Assembly: GCF_002778015.1 (NCBI RefSeq)
Contig: NZ_NJPP01000016.1
Location: forward strand, 1 to 35,363
Reading direction: 5' to 3'
DNA from: Bartonella tribocorum
Lineage (GTDB): Bacteria; Pseudomonadota; Alphaproteobacteria; Rhizobiales; Rhizobiaceae
Length of the DNA: 35,363 bases
Part shown: positions 1 to 8,747 of the stretch, piece by piece
Layout of the letters: every line of letters begins with the position of its first letter
Position numbering within the stretch: the stretch's first letter is position 1
Program-made: the position numbers and the translations under genes
Notes under the pieces: generated by a model
What the model was told of the DNA's origin: nothing
Seen by the model: the letters and a program-made list of their open reading frames with translations, nothing else
Databases searched by the model: none

Positions 1-1
1 A

Positions 2-76
2 AGTATTTGGGATGCGGAAAATGATCAGTCAATTTGTGCTAAAAGGATTAGACATCTTATGTATGCTGATGATTAA
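2..76 (+). CDS. C-terminal end of an unidentified protein (partial)
   Basis: A frame open from the window edge codes for 24 residues ending in RIRHLMYADD and a TAA stop, followed by a second in-frame TAA two codons' width away. The peptide is charged and has plausible codon use, so it could be the tail of a gene that starts outside the window. It is too short to assign to a family. It would converge with the minus-strand gene that ends at 456. Confidence 0.35.
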   Translation, partial: SIWDAENDQSICAKRIRHLMYADD

Positions 77-455
77 ATAATCCGACTCCGGCTCAAGAAT
101 GAATCATCTCAAATGGCGATTTTGAGCAGAAAAGAAAAGGATTCATGAAAGGGACTATGATCTATGAAGGGTCTTTGAAGAGCTTTTGAGAATCTCTTAA
201 AAACTTTTGAAAAAATAACTTGATGCAAAATCTGTTGTCAAAATATACATATGCCAATGACAAACTACTCTTGGATTTATTCTCATATGTTTTATTGACA
301 TAAGGCGCGACAAGAAAACTGAAGAATATTTACACTCCCGCTAAAACACTTCATATGTGAAGGTTGCGCGCCTTATATCACAACACTAAATAATGGTGTT
401 TTATGGCACAACAAAATCAATGCTAGGATCGTATAAAAATAAATGCCTATTAATA
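77..455. other. Spacer between two converging genes
   Basis: No coding frame of note is seen here. It contains a weak 6-bp hairpin (CTCAAA at 108-113, TTTGAG at 121-126) without a following T run, an A/T- and purine-rich stretch, and the long-spaced GC-rich inverted repeat described separately. It probably carries transcript ends from both sides, but no classical intrinsic terminator is evident. Confidence 0.5.
300..376. repeat. GC-rich inverted repeat with nested hairpin
   Basis: The arms ATAAGGCGCG (300-309) and CGCGCCTTAT (367-376) are perfect reverse complements of 10 bp separated by 57 bp. A small hairpin, CTTCA-TATG-TGAAG (349-362), lies between them. The arms stand out from the AT-rich surroundings. 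It could be a transcript-end structure or a protein binding dyad; the sequence does not decide. Confidence 0.55.
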
Positions 456-983
456 TTACTGAAATGCAATTCGATTCGCGATAACCAAACGCAAACCTAA
501 CGGGTTGCTATAACGCAGTAAAAAACGCTTTTGTTTAGAATGCGGCGTTTTACAAAAAAATCGATGTAAATCAGAACGATCTTTTACAACGACAACGCTA
601 TCATCTTCATTAATCATAAGCATGGGAAGGCTATAAGTATCCGCCCATAACCGCCAATCCAGAAGAACATTATTCAAATCTCTGGAAACCAAAAGTGGGA
701 TACAAGATTCCTCATCTGCATGAAGTAACTCTAATGCAACTGCTCTTTCTCCTGAACGTGTTTTTACGGTACGTGCCGCAATTCCTTTAAAATGATAAGG
801 GGGTATTAAATGCGATAAGCTTGAAGGCTTATCCGTTTTAAAAAAAACACCGCGCTCATTTAACGAACAAATGACCTTATTGCCCGTTTTAGATGAAAAA
901 TATGTCGTCGTTTGTGGCAAATGGCACGGATCTAACCGAAATTCAAGCACCGCTTTTGCCTGATTAAAGCATTGATTAGCCAT
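456..983 (-). CDS. Conserved hypothetical protein, possibly the DUF6101 family
   Basis: A 175-residue protein with normal codon use and no signal peptide, transmembrane segment or recognisable catalytic motif, so probably cytoplasmic. It has a mixed alpha/beta look, with a central LLHADEESCIPLLVSRDLNN stretch and a basic C-terminal end. From memory it resembles short Hyphomicrobiales proteins classed as DUF6101; this is a tentative recollection, and no function is known to me. The ATG at 981-983 is the first in frame. Upstream there is only a weak purine patch, so the start is not firmly fixed. It lies 144 bp downstream of the FAD oxidoreductase gene on the same strand and could be its own unit. 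Confidence 0.7.
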   Translation of the reverse strand: MANQCFNQAKAVLEFRLDPCHLPQTTTYFSSKTGNKVICSLNERGVFFKTDKPSSLSHLIPPYHFKGIAARTVKTRSGERAVALELLHADEESCIPLLVSRDLNNVLLDWRLWADTYSLPMLMINEDDSVVVVKDRSDLHRFFCKTPHSKQKRFLLRYSNPLGLRLVIANRIAFQ

Positions 984-1127
984 ATACAGGGTCCCAATTT
1001 ATCTTAAATAACATACACCTTTTAGCAGCTTTTCCTCATTGAATTATTAAAAGTTTGAATAAAAAACAACTGGTTTCTTTTTTGGTTATTAAAATCTAAA
1101 CAAAAATACATGCTCAGCATTCTTGAA

Positions 1128-2537
1128 TTATAATACTTTTCTAGGGTTCATTATTCCTAAAGGATCGAGTGTCTTTTTTATTCCTCGCATAATATCCAAT
1201 GCGACAGGCGATTTAAAAGAACGAAGTTCTTCGCGCTTAAGCTGACCAATTCCATGCTCAGCAGAAAATGCACCTTGATAATCCATCACTAATCTATGAA
1301 TGCAATGGTTCATTTTTGACCATAAACGCAAGAATGCTGTCGTATCAGCGCCTATCGGCTGTGTAACATTATAATGCAAATTTCCATCCCCCATATGTCC
1401 AAAACAAACCACCCGCGCCCCTGGAGCAATATCTTCAACAATAAGTGCTGCCTCAGCAATAAAATCAGGAATGGAAGCAAGTGGTACTGCAATATCGTGC
1501 TTAATAGATCCTCCCGCCAACTTTTGTGCCAATGATATACTTTCTCGCAACTGCCAAAAAAAATCTTGCTGTTTTAAAGATTGCGCAACAATTGCATCTT
1601 CTATCACCCCCCTCTTTAAGGCTTTTTCCAAAATAATATTCAACACCGATAACGCCTCATCATCACCTTGCAACGATGAAATGTTCATTAAGACATACCA
1701 TTCATGTTTCTGTTTGAGAGGAGACTGCTCACACATCTTATAATCTAAAGCCATTTGAAAACTGAGATTTCCCATGAGCTCAAAACCCGTCACCATCCCT
1801 CCTCCATATTCTTGCGCCAGAGATAAAAACTCTAGAGCCTTCGCTGGACTATATAATCCTACCAAAGCAATTGCTTTTGCTTTTATTTTTGGAAAAATCT
1901 TCAAGACGGCCGCAGTTATAACACCTAATGTGCCTTCTGCTCCAATAAAAAGATTTTTTAAATCGTAACCGCTATTGTCTTTTTTAACAAAGCGCAAATC
2001 ATCCAAAATACGACCATCCGGTAAAACAACTTCTAAACCAAGACAAAGATCACGCATATTTCCATAGGCTAAAACAGCAGTCCCTCCAGCATTTGACGAA
2101 AGATTTCCCCCTATTTGGCAAGAACCTTCAGATGCCAAAGAAAGAGGAAAAAAACGACCTGATTCATCCGCTTTTTTTTGTAGATTCTGTAAAATAACAC
2201 CAGCTTCTACAACAACAAAATTCCCCTCTAGATTCATCGCTCTAATCTTATTTAATCGCTCCATGGATAAAAGAACGCTCTCTCCTCTTTCATCTGGTTG
2301 TTGCCCTCCCACAAGCCCTGTATTTCCACCCTGAGGTACAATTGGTGTGCGTGTTTGGCTCGCTAACTGCATAATCAATGAGACTTCTTGCGGTGAAGAT
2401 GGACGTAAAAGTAAGGGTGTTTTGCCATGAAAAAGCCCCCGCTCTTCGAGTAAATACGGCGCAATCAATGCCTGATCTGTTATAGCATGCTTGGCACCAA
2501 CAATTTCTCTAAACCGCTCAATTAATTCTTGCTCCAT
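1128..2537 (-). CDS. FAD-linked oxidoreductase, D-2-hydroxyglutarate/D-lactate dehydrogenase type
   Basis: About 469 residues. The N-terminal half is a PCMH-type FAD-binding domain (roughly 40-180) with the flavin loop VPQGGNTGLVGG and a later GGNLSSNAGG segment. The C-terminal half is an FAD-oxidase C domain with GHMGDGNLHYNV and SAEHGIG; in this family these histidines and the glutamate bind the metal that holds the 2-hydroxyacid. The order and length match D2HGDH/Dld2-like enzymes that oxidise D-2-hydroxyacids and pass electrons on, but substrate cannot be read from sequence. The ATG at 2537 is preferred: GGAGG lies 7 nt upstream, whereas for the ATG at 2543 the same site is too close. The tsaC stop ends 2 bp before this start, so the two are translationally linked and form an operon with rnhB. 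Confidence 0.88.
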   Translation of the reverse strand: MEQELIERFREIVGAKHAITDQALIAPYLLEERGLFHGKTPLLLRPSSPQEVSLIMQLASQTRTPIVPQGGNTGLVGGQQPDERGESVLLSMERLNKIRAMNLEGNFVVVEAGVILQNLQKKADESGRFFPLSLASEGSCQIGGNLSSNAGGTAVLAYGNMRDLCLGLEVVLPDGRILDDLRFVKKDNSGYDLKNLFIGAEGTLGVITAAVLKIFPKIKAKAIALVGLYSPAKALEFLSLAQEYGGGMVTGFELMGNLSFQMALDYKMCEQSPLKQKHEWYVLMNISSLQGDDEALSVLNIILEKALKRGVIEDAIVAQSLKQQDFFWQLRESISLAQKLAGGSIKHDIAVPLASIPDFIAEAALIVEDIAPGARVVCFGHMGDGNLHYNVTQPIGADTTAFLRLWSKMNHCIHRLVMDYQGAFSAEHGIGQLKREELRSFKSPVALDIMRGIKKTLDPLGIMNPRKVL

Positions 2538-2539
2538 GT

Positions 2540-3502
2540 TCATTCCTCCCTTGGAGCTGCAGCCCGTATAAGACGATCATTGATAGCCTCCCCTAGTCCA
2601 TATGATGGAATAGGTTCTACGGCAATACATCTCACATTAAATAAATCTAATTCCTTCATGTATTGAAATAAATGAGAAGCGGCCTCTTCCAGCTTTCCTT
2701 CCTTGCTAAGATTTAAAGTAAAGGCGGCATTTTCAGCCCCCATAACGCGCTTTGGACCAAATGCTAAAAGCGCTTCACCATTTTCCACCTTTTCTACATT
2801 CAAACGAATCGCAGCATTGGGCGCATAATGTGATTTTAACATCCCTGGAGCTTCAATCGCCGCCCTTTGATCTATCCGTTTTAAAGACTTCCCCACAACT
2901 ACCTCAATTTTATCAGCCGCAAGTCCCCCTGGACGTAAAAGATAAATATTTTCACCACAAACCTTAATAATCGTTGATTCAAGCCCTATTTTCGCAGGTC
3001 CTCCGTCCAATATCAAAGGAACCGATTCCCCCAAAGAGGCAAAAACAGCCTCAGCCGAAGTAGGACTAAGACACCCTGATTGATTCGCACTAGGCGCAGC
3101 AAGTGGGCGGCCCAAATATTGTACAATTTCCGCAAAACGACTGTCTGGAAAACGAATAGCCAATGTATTCAAACCAGCAGTCGTTAAAGGATGGATATTA
3201 TGCTGTTCCTTTAAAGGTAAAACCAATGTCAAAGGACCAGGCCAAAACGCTTCCATTAGTTTGCGTGAAAGAAAATCAATTTCAACATAGCGCTCCGCCA
3301 TTTCGATACCGTTGACATGCGCAATAAGAGGATTAAATTGCGGACGCTTTTTTGTAGAAAAAATAGAAGAGAGCGCCCTTCCATTGGTTGCATCGCCCGC
3401 TAATCCATAAACAGTTTCCGTTGGTAACGCTACTAACCTGCCTTGTTCAAGAAGCGTTATTGCTTCTTTTATCGAAGTGCTATTGAGGGGGCGAATCGTC
3501 AT
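2540..3502 (-). CDS. tsaC: L-threonylcarbamoyladenylate synthase, long Sua5 type
   Basis: A 320-residue protein with a YrdC/TsaC domain over about residues 8-200 and a Sua5 C-terminal domain over about 210-320. It makes threonylcarbamoyl-AMP from threonine, bicarbonate and ATP, the first step of t6A37 modification of ANN-decoding tRNAs, in the cytoplasm. Visible motifs are the substrate loop STKKRPQFNPL, the conserved APSANQSGCLSPT segment, and the Sua5-domain pieces APGMLKSHYAP and SYGLGEAINDRL. The length fits Sua5 rather than the short bacterial TsaC. The start has AGGAA about 9 nt upstream. It lies 12 bp after rnhB and directly before the FAD oxidoreductase. No missing key residue was noticed. 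Confidence 0.93.
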   Translation of the reverse strand: MTIRPLNSTSIKEAITLLEQGRLVALPTETVYGLAGDATNGRALSSIFSTKKRPQFNPLIAHVNGIEMAERYVEIDFLSRKLMEAFWPGPLTLVLPLKEQHNIHPLTTAGLNTLAIRFPDSRFAEIVQYLGRPLAAPSANQSGCLSPTSAEAVFASLGESVPLILDGGPAKIGLESTIIKVCGENIYLLRPGGLAADKIEVVVGKSLKRIDQRAAIEAPGMLKSHYAPNAAIRLNVEKVENGEALLAFGPKRVMGAENAAFTLNLSKEGKLEEAASHLFQYMKELDLFNVRCIAVEPIPSYGLGEAINDRLIRAAAPREE

Positions 3503-3514
3503 GGCACATCATTC

Positions 3515-4171
3515 CTATAGGTTTTTGAGTGGTGCAAAACTATAACGATGTAGCCCTACAATTGGACCATATTTATCAAGAGCTGTACGATGGGCTTGCG
3601 TTGCATAACCTACATGCTTCTCTAAACCATAATCTTTATAAACTTGCCCTGCACATTCCATCATCCGGTCACGCGTTACTTTCGCAATAATAGATGCTGC
3701 TGCAATTGAAACCGAACGCTGATCACCTTTAATCAATGCCATTGCAGGACAGAATAACTCAGAGGGGATATCGCGCCCATCAACCAATACATAGTGGGCT
3801 GGAACAGCTAACCCTGTAATACAGCGACGCATTGCTTCTAAAGTTGCTTTTCTAATATTAGATTGATCAATTGTATGGGCACAAAGACTCGCAACTGAAA
3901 TGGCTAATGCACTTTGCAAAATTTCATGATAAAGCCTATTTCGTTGAAGAAAAGAAAGCTTTTTTGAATCATTTAACCCATCAGGAATATGATCTTTATC
4001 CAAGATAACTGCTGCCGTTACCACAGGACCAGCGAGAGGTCCCCGTCCTACTTCATCCACCCCTGCTACATGAAAAAAACCCTGTTTCTGCAAATCTAAT
4101 TCGCACGAAAAATTTGGTTGAAGCGGCAAATTAAACCTCTTTGATAAATCACAAATACAATAAACATACAC
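3515..4171 (-). CDS. rnhB: Ribonuclease HII
   Basis: A 218-residue enzyme that cleaves RNA in RNA-DNA hybrids, including single ribonucleotides misincorporated in DNA. The family's catalytic acids are visible: D39 and E40 in [15 protein letters not shown]131 in VLVDGRD, and D150 in [17 protein letters not shown]. The NDSKKLS segment and the C-terminal [10 protein letters not shown] are also typical. It opens the rnhB-tsaC-FAD oxidoreductase operon. The N-terminal 30 residues are an ordinary lineage extension before the first core strand. The ATG at 4171 follows a weak AGTAGGTG site. The 241 bp upstream are AT-rich and hold a 14-bp perfect palindrome at 4277-4290. Confidence 0.95.
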   Translation of the reverse strand: MYVYCICDLSKRFNLPLQPNFSCELDLQKQGFFHVAGVDEVGRGPLAGPVVTAAVILDKDHIPDGLNDSKKLSFLQRNRLYHEILQSALAISVASLCAHTIDQSNIRKATLEAMRRCITGLAVPAHYVLVDGRDIPSELFCPAMALIKGDQRSVSIAAASIIAKVTRDRMMECAGQVYKDYGLEKHVGYATQAHRTALDKYGPIVGLHRYSFAPLKNL

Positions 4172-4412
4172 CTACTTCTACAAGCTGCTTATCTTTTACA
4201 AGCGTTACAGTTTTAAACAGCTCTTCAAACATTTCGTAAACTTTTGCACAAAAGATAGAAATAAAATATAAAATTAATAGAATATTCTATCATCCATTTT
4301 CTTTTCTAAAAGCTTATTCTAGCATGTATTCATTTTATCTAAAAAATAGACTTCTTTAGTTACTTTCTTCATCTGTATAATAGAATCATGGTAAAATGAA
4401 AACCTTTATTTC

Positions 4413-5312
4413 TCAGATAGTTCCCAAAGTCATTATCGATTTTACAAACCAATTTGGATGCATTGATTTGATAAAAAGAGAGGCCTTTTGTGCTGCTTGT
4501 TGATTTTTAAAAATGCCAAAACAAGTTGCTCCTGTTCCAGACATACGAGAAAAAAGAGAGCCACATTCATCCAATATAGATAACACTTTAGCTAACTGAG
4601 GTGCCATTTTTAATGCCGGAGAAAAAAGATCATTTCGCGTTTCTTGTAAAGCTTCAACCAATGAATCAACGCTCTTTAAAGCAACTGGATTAATTTTTAA
4701 AGAAGAATGATGACGCTTGTCTAACGCCTTAAAAACAGCTTGTGTTGAAATCTCTTGGCCATGATTAACCAATACGATCGCAAGAGAACAAGCTTCTTTT
4801 AATCGTATAATCTCTTGGCCAATCCCTTTGACCAGAAGTGGCTGCTGATATTCCAATGCAAAAAGACACATGGGAACATCAGCACCAAGAACTAAACTCA
4901 TTTTTGCTAATTTTTCACAAGAACAATCAAGATTCCACTGTTGACGCAATATGCTGATAACTCCTGCGGCATCACCTGAACCACCACCAATGCCTGAAGC
5001 AATAGGAAGTGTTTTTACAAGTCTAAAAAAAGCAGGTTTAGCCCTTTCAGGAAAAGCCTTATGCATAAAATCCCGTGCACGAATAACCAAATTATCTGAA
5101 TGAGACACAAGTTCTTTTGCAAATGGTCCCGTCAAAACAAACTGATTACTTTCACAAGGCGCATAGTGGAGATAATCACCACTAAGACTAAAATAAACCA
5201 AACTTTCTATGAAATGATAACCATCAGCACGTTGCCCTACAACATGCAGAGCTAAATTCAATTTAATGGGTGTAAACACATAAGACATACCTTTGGAATG
5301 AAACTTATACAT
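4413..5312 (-). CDS. ispE: 4-diphosphocytidyl-2-C-methyl-D-erythritol kinase
   Basis: A GHMP-family kinase of up to 299 residues that phosphorylates CDP-methylerythritol in the MEP route to isoprenoid precursors. The N-terminal segment [21 protein letters not shown] carries the catalytic lysine (K17 here). The ATP loop is [15 protein letters not shown] (about 103-117), the catalytic aspartate lies in LGADVPMCL (D145), and the C-terminal GHMP motif is [12 protein letters not shown]. The start is uncertain: the ATG at 5312 has no clear ribosome site, and an in-frame ATG at 5288 has AAAGG only one base upstream, which is too close. Its product feeds the precursor pool used by the polyprenyl synthase encoded at 7637. 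It is flanked by spacers of about 250 bp and may be monocistronic. Confidence 0.94.
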   Translation of the reverse strand: MYKFHSKGMSYVFTPIKLNLALHVVGQRADGYHFIESLVYFSLSGDYLHYAPCESNQFVLTGPFAKELVSHSDNLVIRARDFMHKAFPERAKPAFFRLVKTLPIASGIGGGSGDAAGVISILRQQWNLDCSCEKLAKMSLVLGADVPMCLFALEYQQPLLVKGIGQEIIRLKEACSLAIVLVNHGQEISTQAVFKALDKRHHSSLKINPVALKSVDSLVEALQETRNDLFSPALKMAPQLAKVLSILDECGSLFSRMSGTGATCFGIFKNQQAAQKASLFIKSMHPNWFVKSIMTLGTI

Positions 5313-5569
5313 CCGATATCATATGACATAATATTCACTTGTACAGGATTCTTCTACAACGATTTCCCATTTATTCATACTTTTATCACCAGCACCATAC
5401 ATAAACAGTTTGAAATATTTTTCATTTTTTTTCTAAACAAACAATAAATATTATGAAGAACTTTCGTACAAAATAAACGACATATTCTCATTCGTATCAT
5501 TTGAAGGCGTTTTCCTTTTAACATCTGTTTGTAGATAAAAATCCCTTATCGCTTAAATAGCCTTTTCTA

Positions 5570-6418
5570 TCACAAACCATAACGCTGCCAAAGCGCGCGC
5601 TCTTGTAATACTGTTAACGCACTATCAACTGCTGTATAAGCCGCATGAGCAGCAACTCCAGAAGGAACCTTAGGTCCTAAAAGGCTTTTTGGAGGCATAA
5701 TTAATCGAAGCTTTGTATCATCCCCAAAGCGCTCCTTAATAACAGAACGTACATCATTTAATCCATCGACAAGACCAAGTTCAACGCCTTTCTTTCCACT
5801 CCAAAACATTCCTGTAAAAATATCCGGATCATTTGATAATTTTTCTGCACGACGCTCTTGAACCAAATCAATAAAAGTTTGATGCACTTCAAGTTGTATA
5901 GATTTCAAATGATCAATATCAGCCTTTTTTTCTGGCTGAAATGGATCGAGTGTAACCTTGTTCTTTCCTGCTGTGTAAACGCGCCGTTCTACACCAATCT
6001 TCTTCAAAAGTTCCGGAAATCCAAAGGAAGCAGAAACAACTCCTATAGAGCCAACAATCGAAGAAGGATCAGCAAAAATCTCATCTCCCGCACAAGCAAT
6101 CATATAACCACCCGATGCAGCTATATCTTCAATAAAGACAAGAACCTGTTTCTTTTTTTCCTCTGCTAAATCACGGATACGCTTGAAAATTAAACGTGAC
6201 TGTACTGGAGAACCACCAGGAGAATTTACAAGAATTGCAACAGCTGGTGCTTTTTTGTACGCAAAAGCCCTATCTAAAAGATTAACACACTTACTAAATG
6301 AAAGTGTCCGTGCCATTAATGTTGTAGAATCCATAATCGCGCCATGAAGACGCACCACAGGAATAACAAGTCGACTAGAAAAAAAACAAGATGGAATAAG
6401 ATTCTTGAGTATGCTCAT
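5570..6418 (-). CDS. sppA: S49-family serine peptidase (SppA/SohB-like)
   Basis: A 282-residue peptidase. The SPP core is present: NSPGGSP (oxyanion region), the nucleophile in IAASGGYMIACAGDE, the tail motif PSSIVGSIGVV, and the general-base lysine expected in the AGKNKVTLDPF segment by comparison with B. subtilis SppA. This is a Ser/Lys dyad enzyme of the short, single-domain class. No clear signal peptide or membrane helix is seen at the N-terminus, so it may act on the cytoplasmic side, unlike E. coli SppA; that is an inference. An in-frame TTG one codon upstream was rejected in favour of the ATG at 6418, with AAGAAAG about 10 nt before it. The next gene upstream (TrmN6-like) is 190 bp away on the same strand. 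Confidence 0.88.
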   Translation of the reverse strand: MSILKNLIPSCFFSSRLVIPVVRLHGAIMDSTTLMARTLSFSKCVNLLDRAFAYKKAPAVAILVNSPGGSPVQSRLIFKRIRDLAEEKKKQVLVFIEDIAASGGYMIACAGDEIFADPSSIVGSIGVVSASFGFPELLKKIGVERRVYTAGKNKVTLDPFQPEKKADIDHLKSIQLEVHQTFIDLVQERRAEKLSNDPDIFTGMFWSGKKGVELGLVDGLNDVRSVIKERFGDDTKLRLIMPPKSLLGPKVPSGVAAHAAYTAVDSALTVLQERALWQRYGL

Positions 6419-6610
6419 CAAAATAAAACTTTCTTATATACTAGGGGAAAAAAAAAAGTAATAAAAGAGGCAGACCGTAACCAAATACAAAGGTCCCCAA
6501 ACAAGTCTAAAATGCAAGTTCAAACATCAATTCAATATCCTTAAATAGTTAAAAGTTGAACTTAAATTTAAATAATAAATTGGAAAATACAAGATGTTAT
6601 TTTTAAAATA

Positions 6611-7402
6611 TCATTTTAAAAGTTCCCAAAAACTTATACATCCATTATTAATTGCATCAATCCGTGGTGAAAAAATATGGTCATTGTCTTCATGTATAAC
6701 CAATGGCGGTAAAATAGATAAAGCTGCTCTACTCCCTCGTTTTGCATAAAATAAAAGACGAATTGCTGCTGTTGTTGCACGTGCGTGCACAGGAATTATA
6801 CAAATACCCCCAAAGCGCCCTTCTAAAGCATGCAAAATATCCGTGAGTGATTGTGGACGCGCAATGAGCCCTAAATATCCACCGGGCTTAACGATAGCTG
6901 CTGCTGTACGTAACCAGTTATCAAACATCGCTTCAGACATAACATGTGCTTCAGATTTTTGTTTATCAGGTGTTTTACGATCGGTAGGATTATTAAAAGG
7001 TGGATTCATAATTGCAAAATCAAAGCTATTATCTATCAAACCTGCTCTTATACGAGCATTCCCTTTGAGGGTAACATCTGCTTCTAGCAAACAAATTCGG
7101 CCAGAAAATTGTTTGTTTTGTCTTAGCTGAAGCGTTTTTTGAGCATAAAATACCATAAAGGTAGAACGTTCAACTAAGGTAACGTGAACTTTCAGACAAC
7201 GCGCAGCAACAGCCAATCCTGCCGCTCCAGCCCCCGCCCCTAAATCAACAACCTTACCTTTTAAATTACTGGGAACCAAACTGGCTAATAACATAGCATC
7301 CATTCCAGAACGATGACCATGCTTGTGGGGTTGAACCAAATAAAATTTTCCTCGATGAAAACTGTCAATCGTTTTATCACTCTGATTCGTTATTTTATCC
7401 AT
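6611..7402 (-). CDS. SAM-dependent methyltransferase, TrmN6-like (tRNA1(Val) adenine-N6)
   Basis: A 263-residue Rossmann methyltransferase. Motif I is VVDLGAGAGAAGLAVA and motif IV is IMNPPFNNP; an NPPF motif is the hallmark of N6-adenine/N5-glutamine methyltransferases. The N-terminal HKHGHRSGMDAMLLAS matches the first strand region of the YfiC/TrmN6 group, which methylates A37 of tRNA1(Val). The overall length is close to E. coli TrmN6. The specific tRNA target is inferred, so no symbol is given. It is divergent from the polyprenyl synthase gene at 7637, with 234 bp between them, and heads a minus-strand series with the S49 peptidase and ispE. The ATG at 7402 has only a weak TTAGG upstream. 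Confidence 0.82.
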   Translation of the reverse strand: MDKITNQSDKTIDSFHRGKFYLVQPHKHGHRSGMDAMLLASLVPSNLKGKVVDLGAGAGAAGLAVAARCLKVHVTLVERSTFMVFYAQKTLQLRQNKQFSGRICLLEADVTLKGNARIRAGLIDNSFDFAIMNPPFNNPTDRKTPDKQKSEAHVMSEAMFDNWLRTAAAIVKPGGYLGLIARPQSLTDILHALEGRFGGICIIPVHARATTAAIRLLFYAKRGSRAALSILPPLVIHEDNDHIFSPRIDAINNGCISFWELLK

Positions 7403-7553
7403 TTAAAAGCCTAACTCACCCTTAAAGTTATCCTTTTGCCCTTCAACTGCTTTTTTAATTTTTTTATCATTTCATAATAACAACATACACCCACTAAAAA
7501 ATATTTCTTGCCAATATCATCCCAAGCTTACACTTCAAAGCACCATCAAAAGC

Positions 7554-7582
7554 TTGAGTCAAAACAAAACCCCCTTTATGTT
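7554..7582 (+). promoter_or_regulatory. Possible sigma70-type promoter for the polyprenyl synthase gene
   Basis: TTGAGT (7554-7559) and TATGTT (7577-7582) are spaced by 17 bp, each matching four of six consensus bases. It points at the gene starting at 7637, with a leader of about 50 nt. Chance occurrence in AT-rich DNA is quite possible. Confidence 0.35.
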
Positions 7583-7636
7583 AGCGAATAAATAAAATTT
7601 ATATATGTCCATTGCAATACTCTAGGAGTCAACATA

Positions 7637-8653
7637 TTGAGTGCAATTATCAAACCAAAACAAATAAGAAATAATCAAATTTCTCTTCAATCTCTTGTCG
7701 ATCTTACGCAACAAGATATGGGGCGCGTCAATCAATTTATTCTCTCTATGGCAAAATCAGAAGTTGAGATGATCCCTGAAATTTCTAATCATCTTATTGC
7801 ATCAGGTGGAAAACGATTACGCCCAATGATCACATTAGCTTCTGCTCATATGTTTGGTTATCAAAGTGACGGACATATCAAACTCGCAACAGCCGTTGAA
7901 TTTATGCACACAGCAACCTTGTTACACGATGATGTGATTGATGAAAGTAATTTACGACGCGGAAAGTCTACGGCACGAATGATTTGGGGAAATCAAGCAA
8001 GTATTCTTGTTGGAGATTTCCTGTTAGGACAAGCTTTTAAAATGATGGTCGATGTTGGCTCTATAGAAGCGCTTTCTGTTCTCGCAAACGCTGCTGCAAT
8101 TATTGCTGAAGGAGAAGTTATGCAACTTTCTGCTGCAAAAAATATCAAAACAAGTCCTTCAGACTATCTCAAAATTATCAATGCAAAAACAGCAGCACTT
8201 TTTTCAGCAGCTGCTGAAGTCGGGCCCATTGTTGCTGGTTATGGAAATAAAGAGCGTTCTGCATTACGTGAATATGGAAAATCTTTAGGATTAGCTTTCC
8301 AATTGATTGATGACGCACTTGACTATAGTGGTAGTGCTCAAAACTTAGGAAAAAATATAGGGGACGATTTTAGAGAAGGAAAAATCACAATGCCTGTTAT
8401 TCTCGCATATGAGCGTGGAAATAGGATAGAAAAAGCTTTCTGGAAAGAATCACTTGAAGATGGCAATAACAATAATGAAGCCTTCGCACACGCGCAACAC
8501 TTAATAGAGAAATGTAATAGTCTCACAGACACAATAGAACAAGCACGCATCTATGGGAAACGTGCAATTGATGCTCTTATTCCCATGAATAAAAATTCTG
8601 CTTACAATGCTCTCATTGAAACTGTTGAATTTTGTATTACACGCGTAAACTGA
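7637..8653 (+). CDS. ispB: Trans-polyprenyl diphosphate synthase (octa-/decaprenyl, ubiquinone side chain)
   Basis: A 338-residue enzyme that extends farnesyl diphosphate with IPP to the long prenyl tail of ubiquinone. Motifs: SGGKRLRP (substrate binding, about 56-63), the first aspartate-rich motif LLHDDVIDESNLRRGK (D98, D99, D102) and the second FQLIDDALDYSG (D225, D226, D229). Small residues just before the first motif fit a long-chain product; exact chain length cannot be read. The start codon is TTG, supported by a perfect AGGAG 8 nt upstream (7624-7628); there is no nearby in-frame ATG. It uses precursors downstream of IspE, and its product class is also handled by UbiG at 30962. A TPR protein gene follows in the same direction. 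Confidence 0.92.
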   Translation: MSAIIKPKQIRNNQISLQSLVDLTQQDMGRVNQFILSMAKSEVEMIPEISNHLIASGGKRLRPMITLASAHMFGYQSDGHIKLATAVEFMHTATLLHDDVIDESNLRRGKSTARMIWGNQASILVGDFLLGQAFKMMVDVGSIEALSVLANAAAIIAEGEVMQLSAAKNIKTSPSDYLKIINAKTAALFSAAAEVGPIVAGYGNKERSALREYGKSLGLAFQLIDDALDYSGSAQNLGKNIGDDFREGKITMPVILAYERGNRIEKAFWKESLEDGNNNNEAFAHAQHLIEKCNSLTDTIEQARIYGKRAIDALIPMNKNSAYNALIETVEFCITRVN

Positions 8654-8668
8654 TTCTTTGCAAGAATC
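8652..8668 (+). other. Hairpin overlapping the ispB stop codon
   Basis: GATTCTT (8652-8658) and AAGAATC (8662-8668) form a perfect 7-bp stem with a 3-nt loop. A second small stem, GCAA-TATT-TTGC (8669-8680), follows, then an A run. There is no T run on the plus strand, so it is more likely an mRNA-end or processing structure between the two cistrons than an intrinsic terminator. Confidence 0.45.
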
Positions 8669-8747
8669 GCAATATTTTGCAAAAAAATAATGAAATATGA
8701 TTTATAAACGATACACTCGATTGATTATCTTGAAAAGGATTAGCTCC

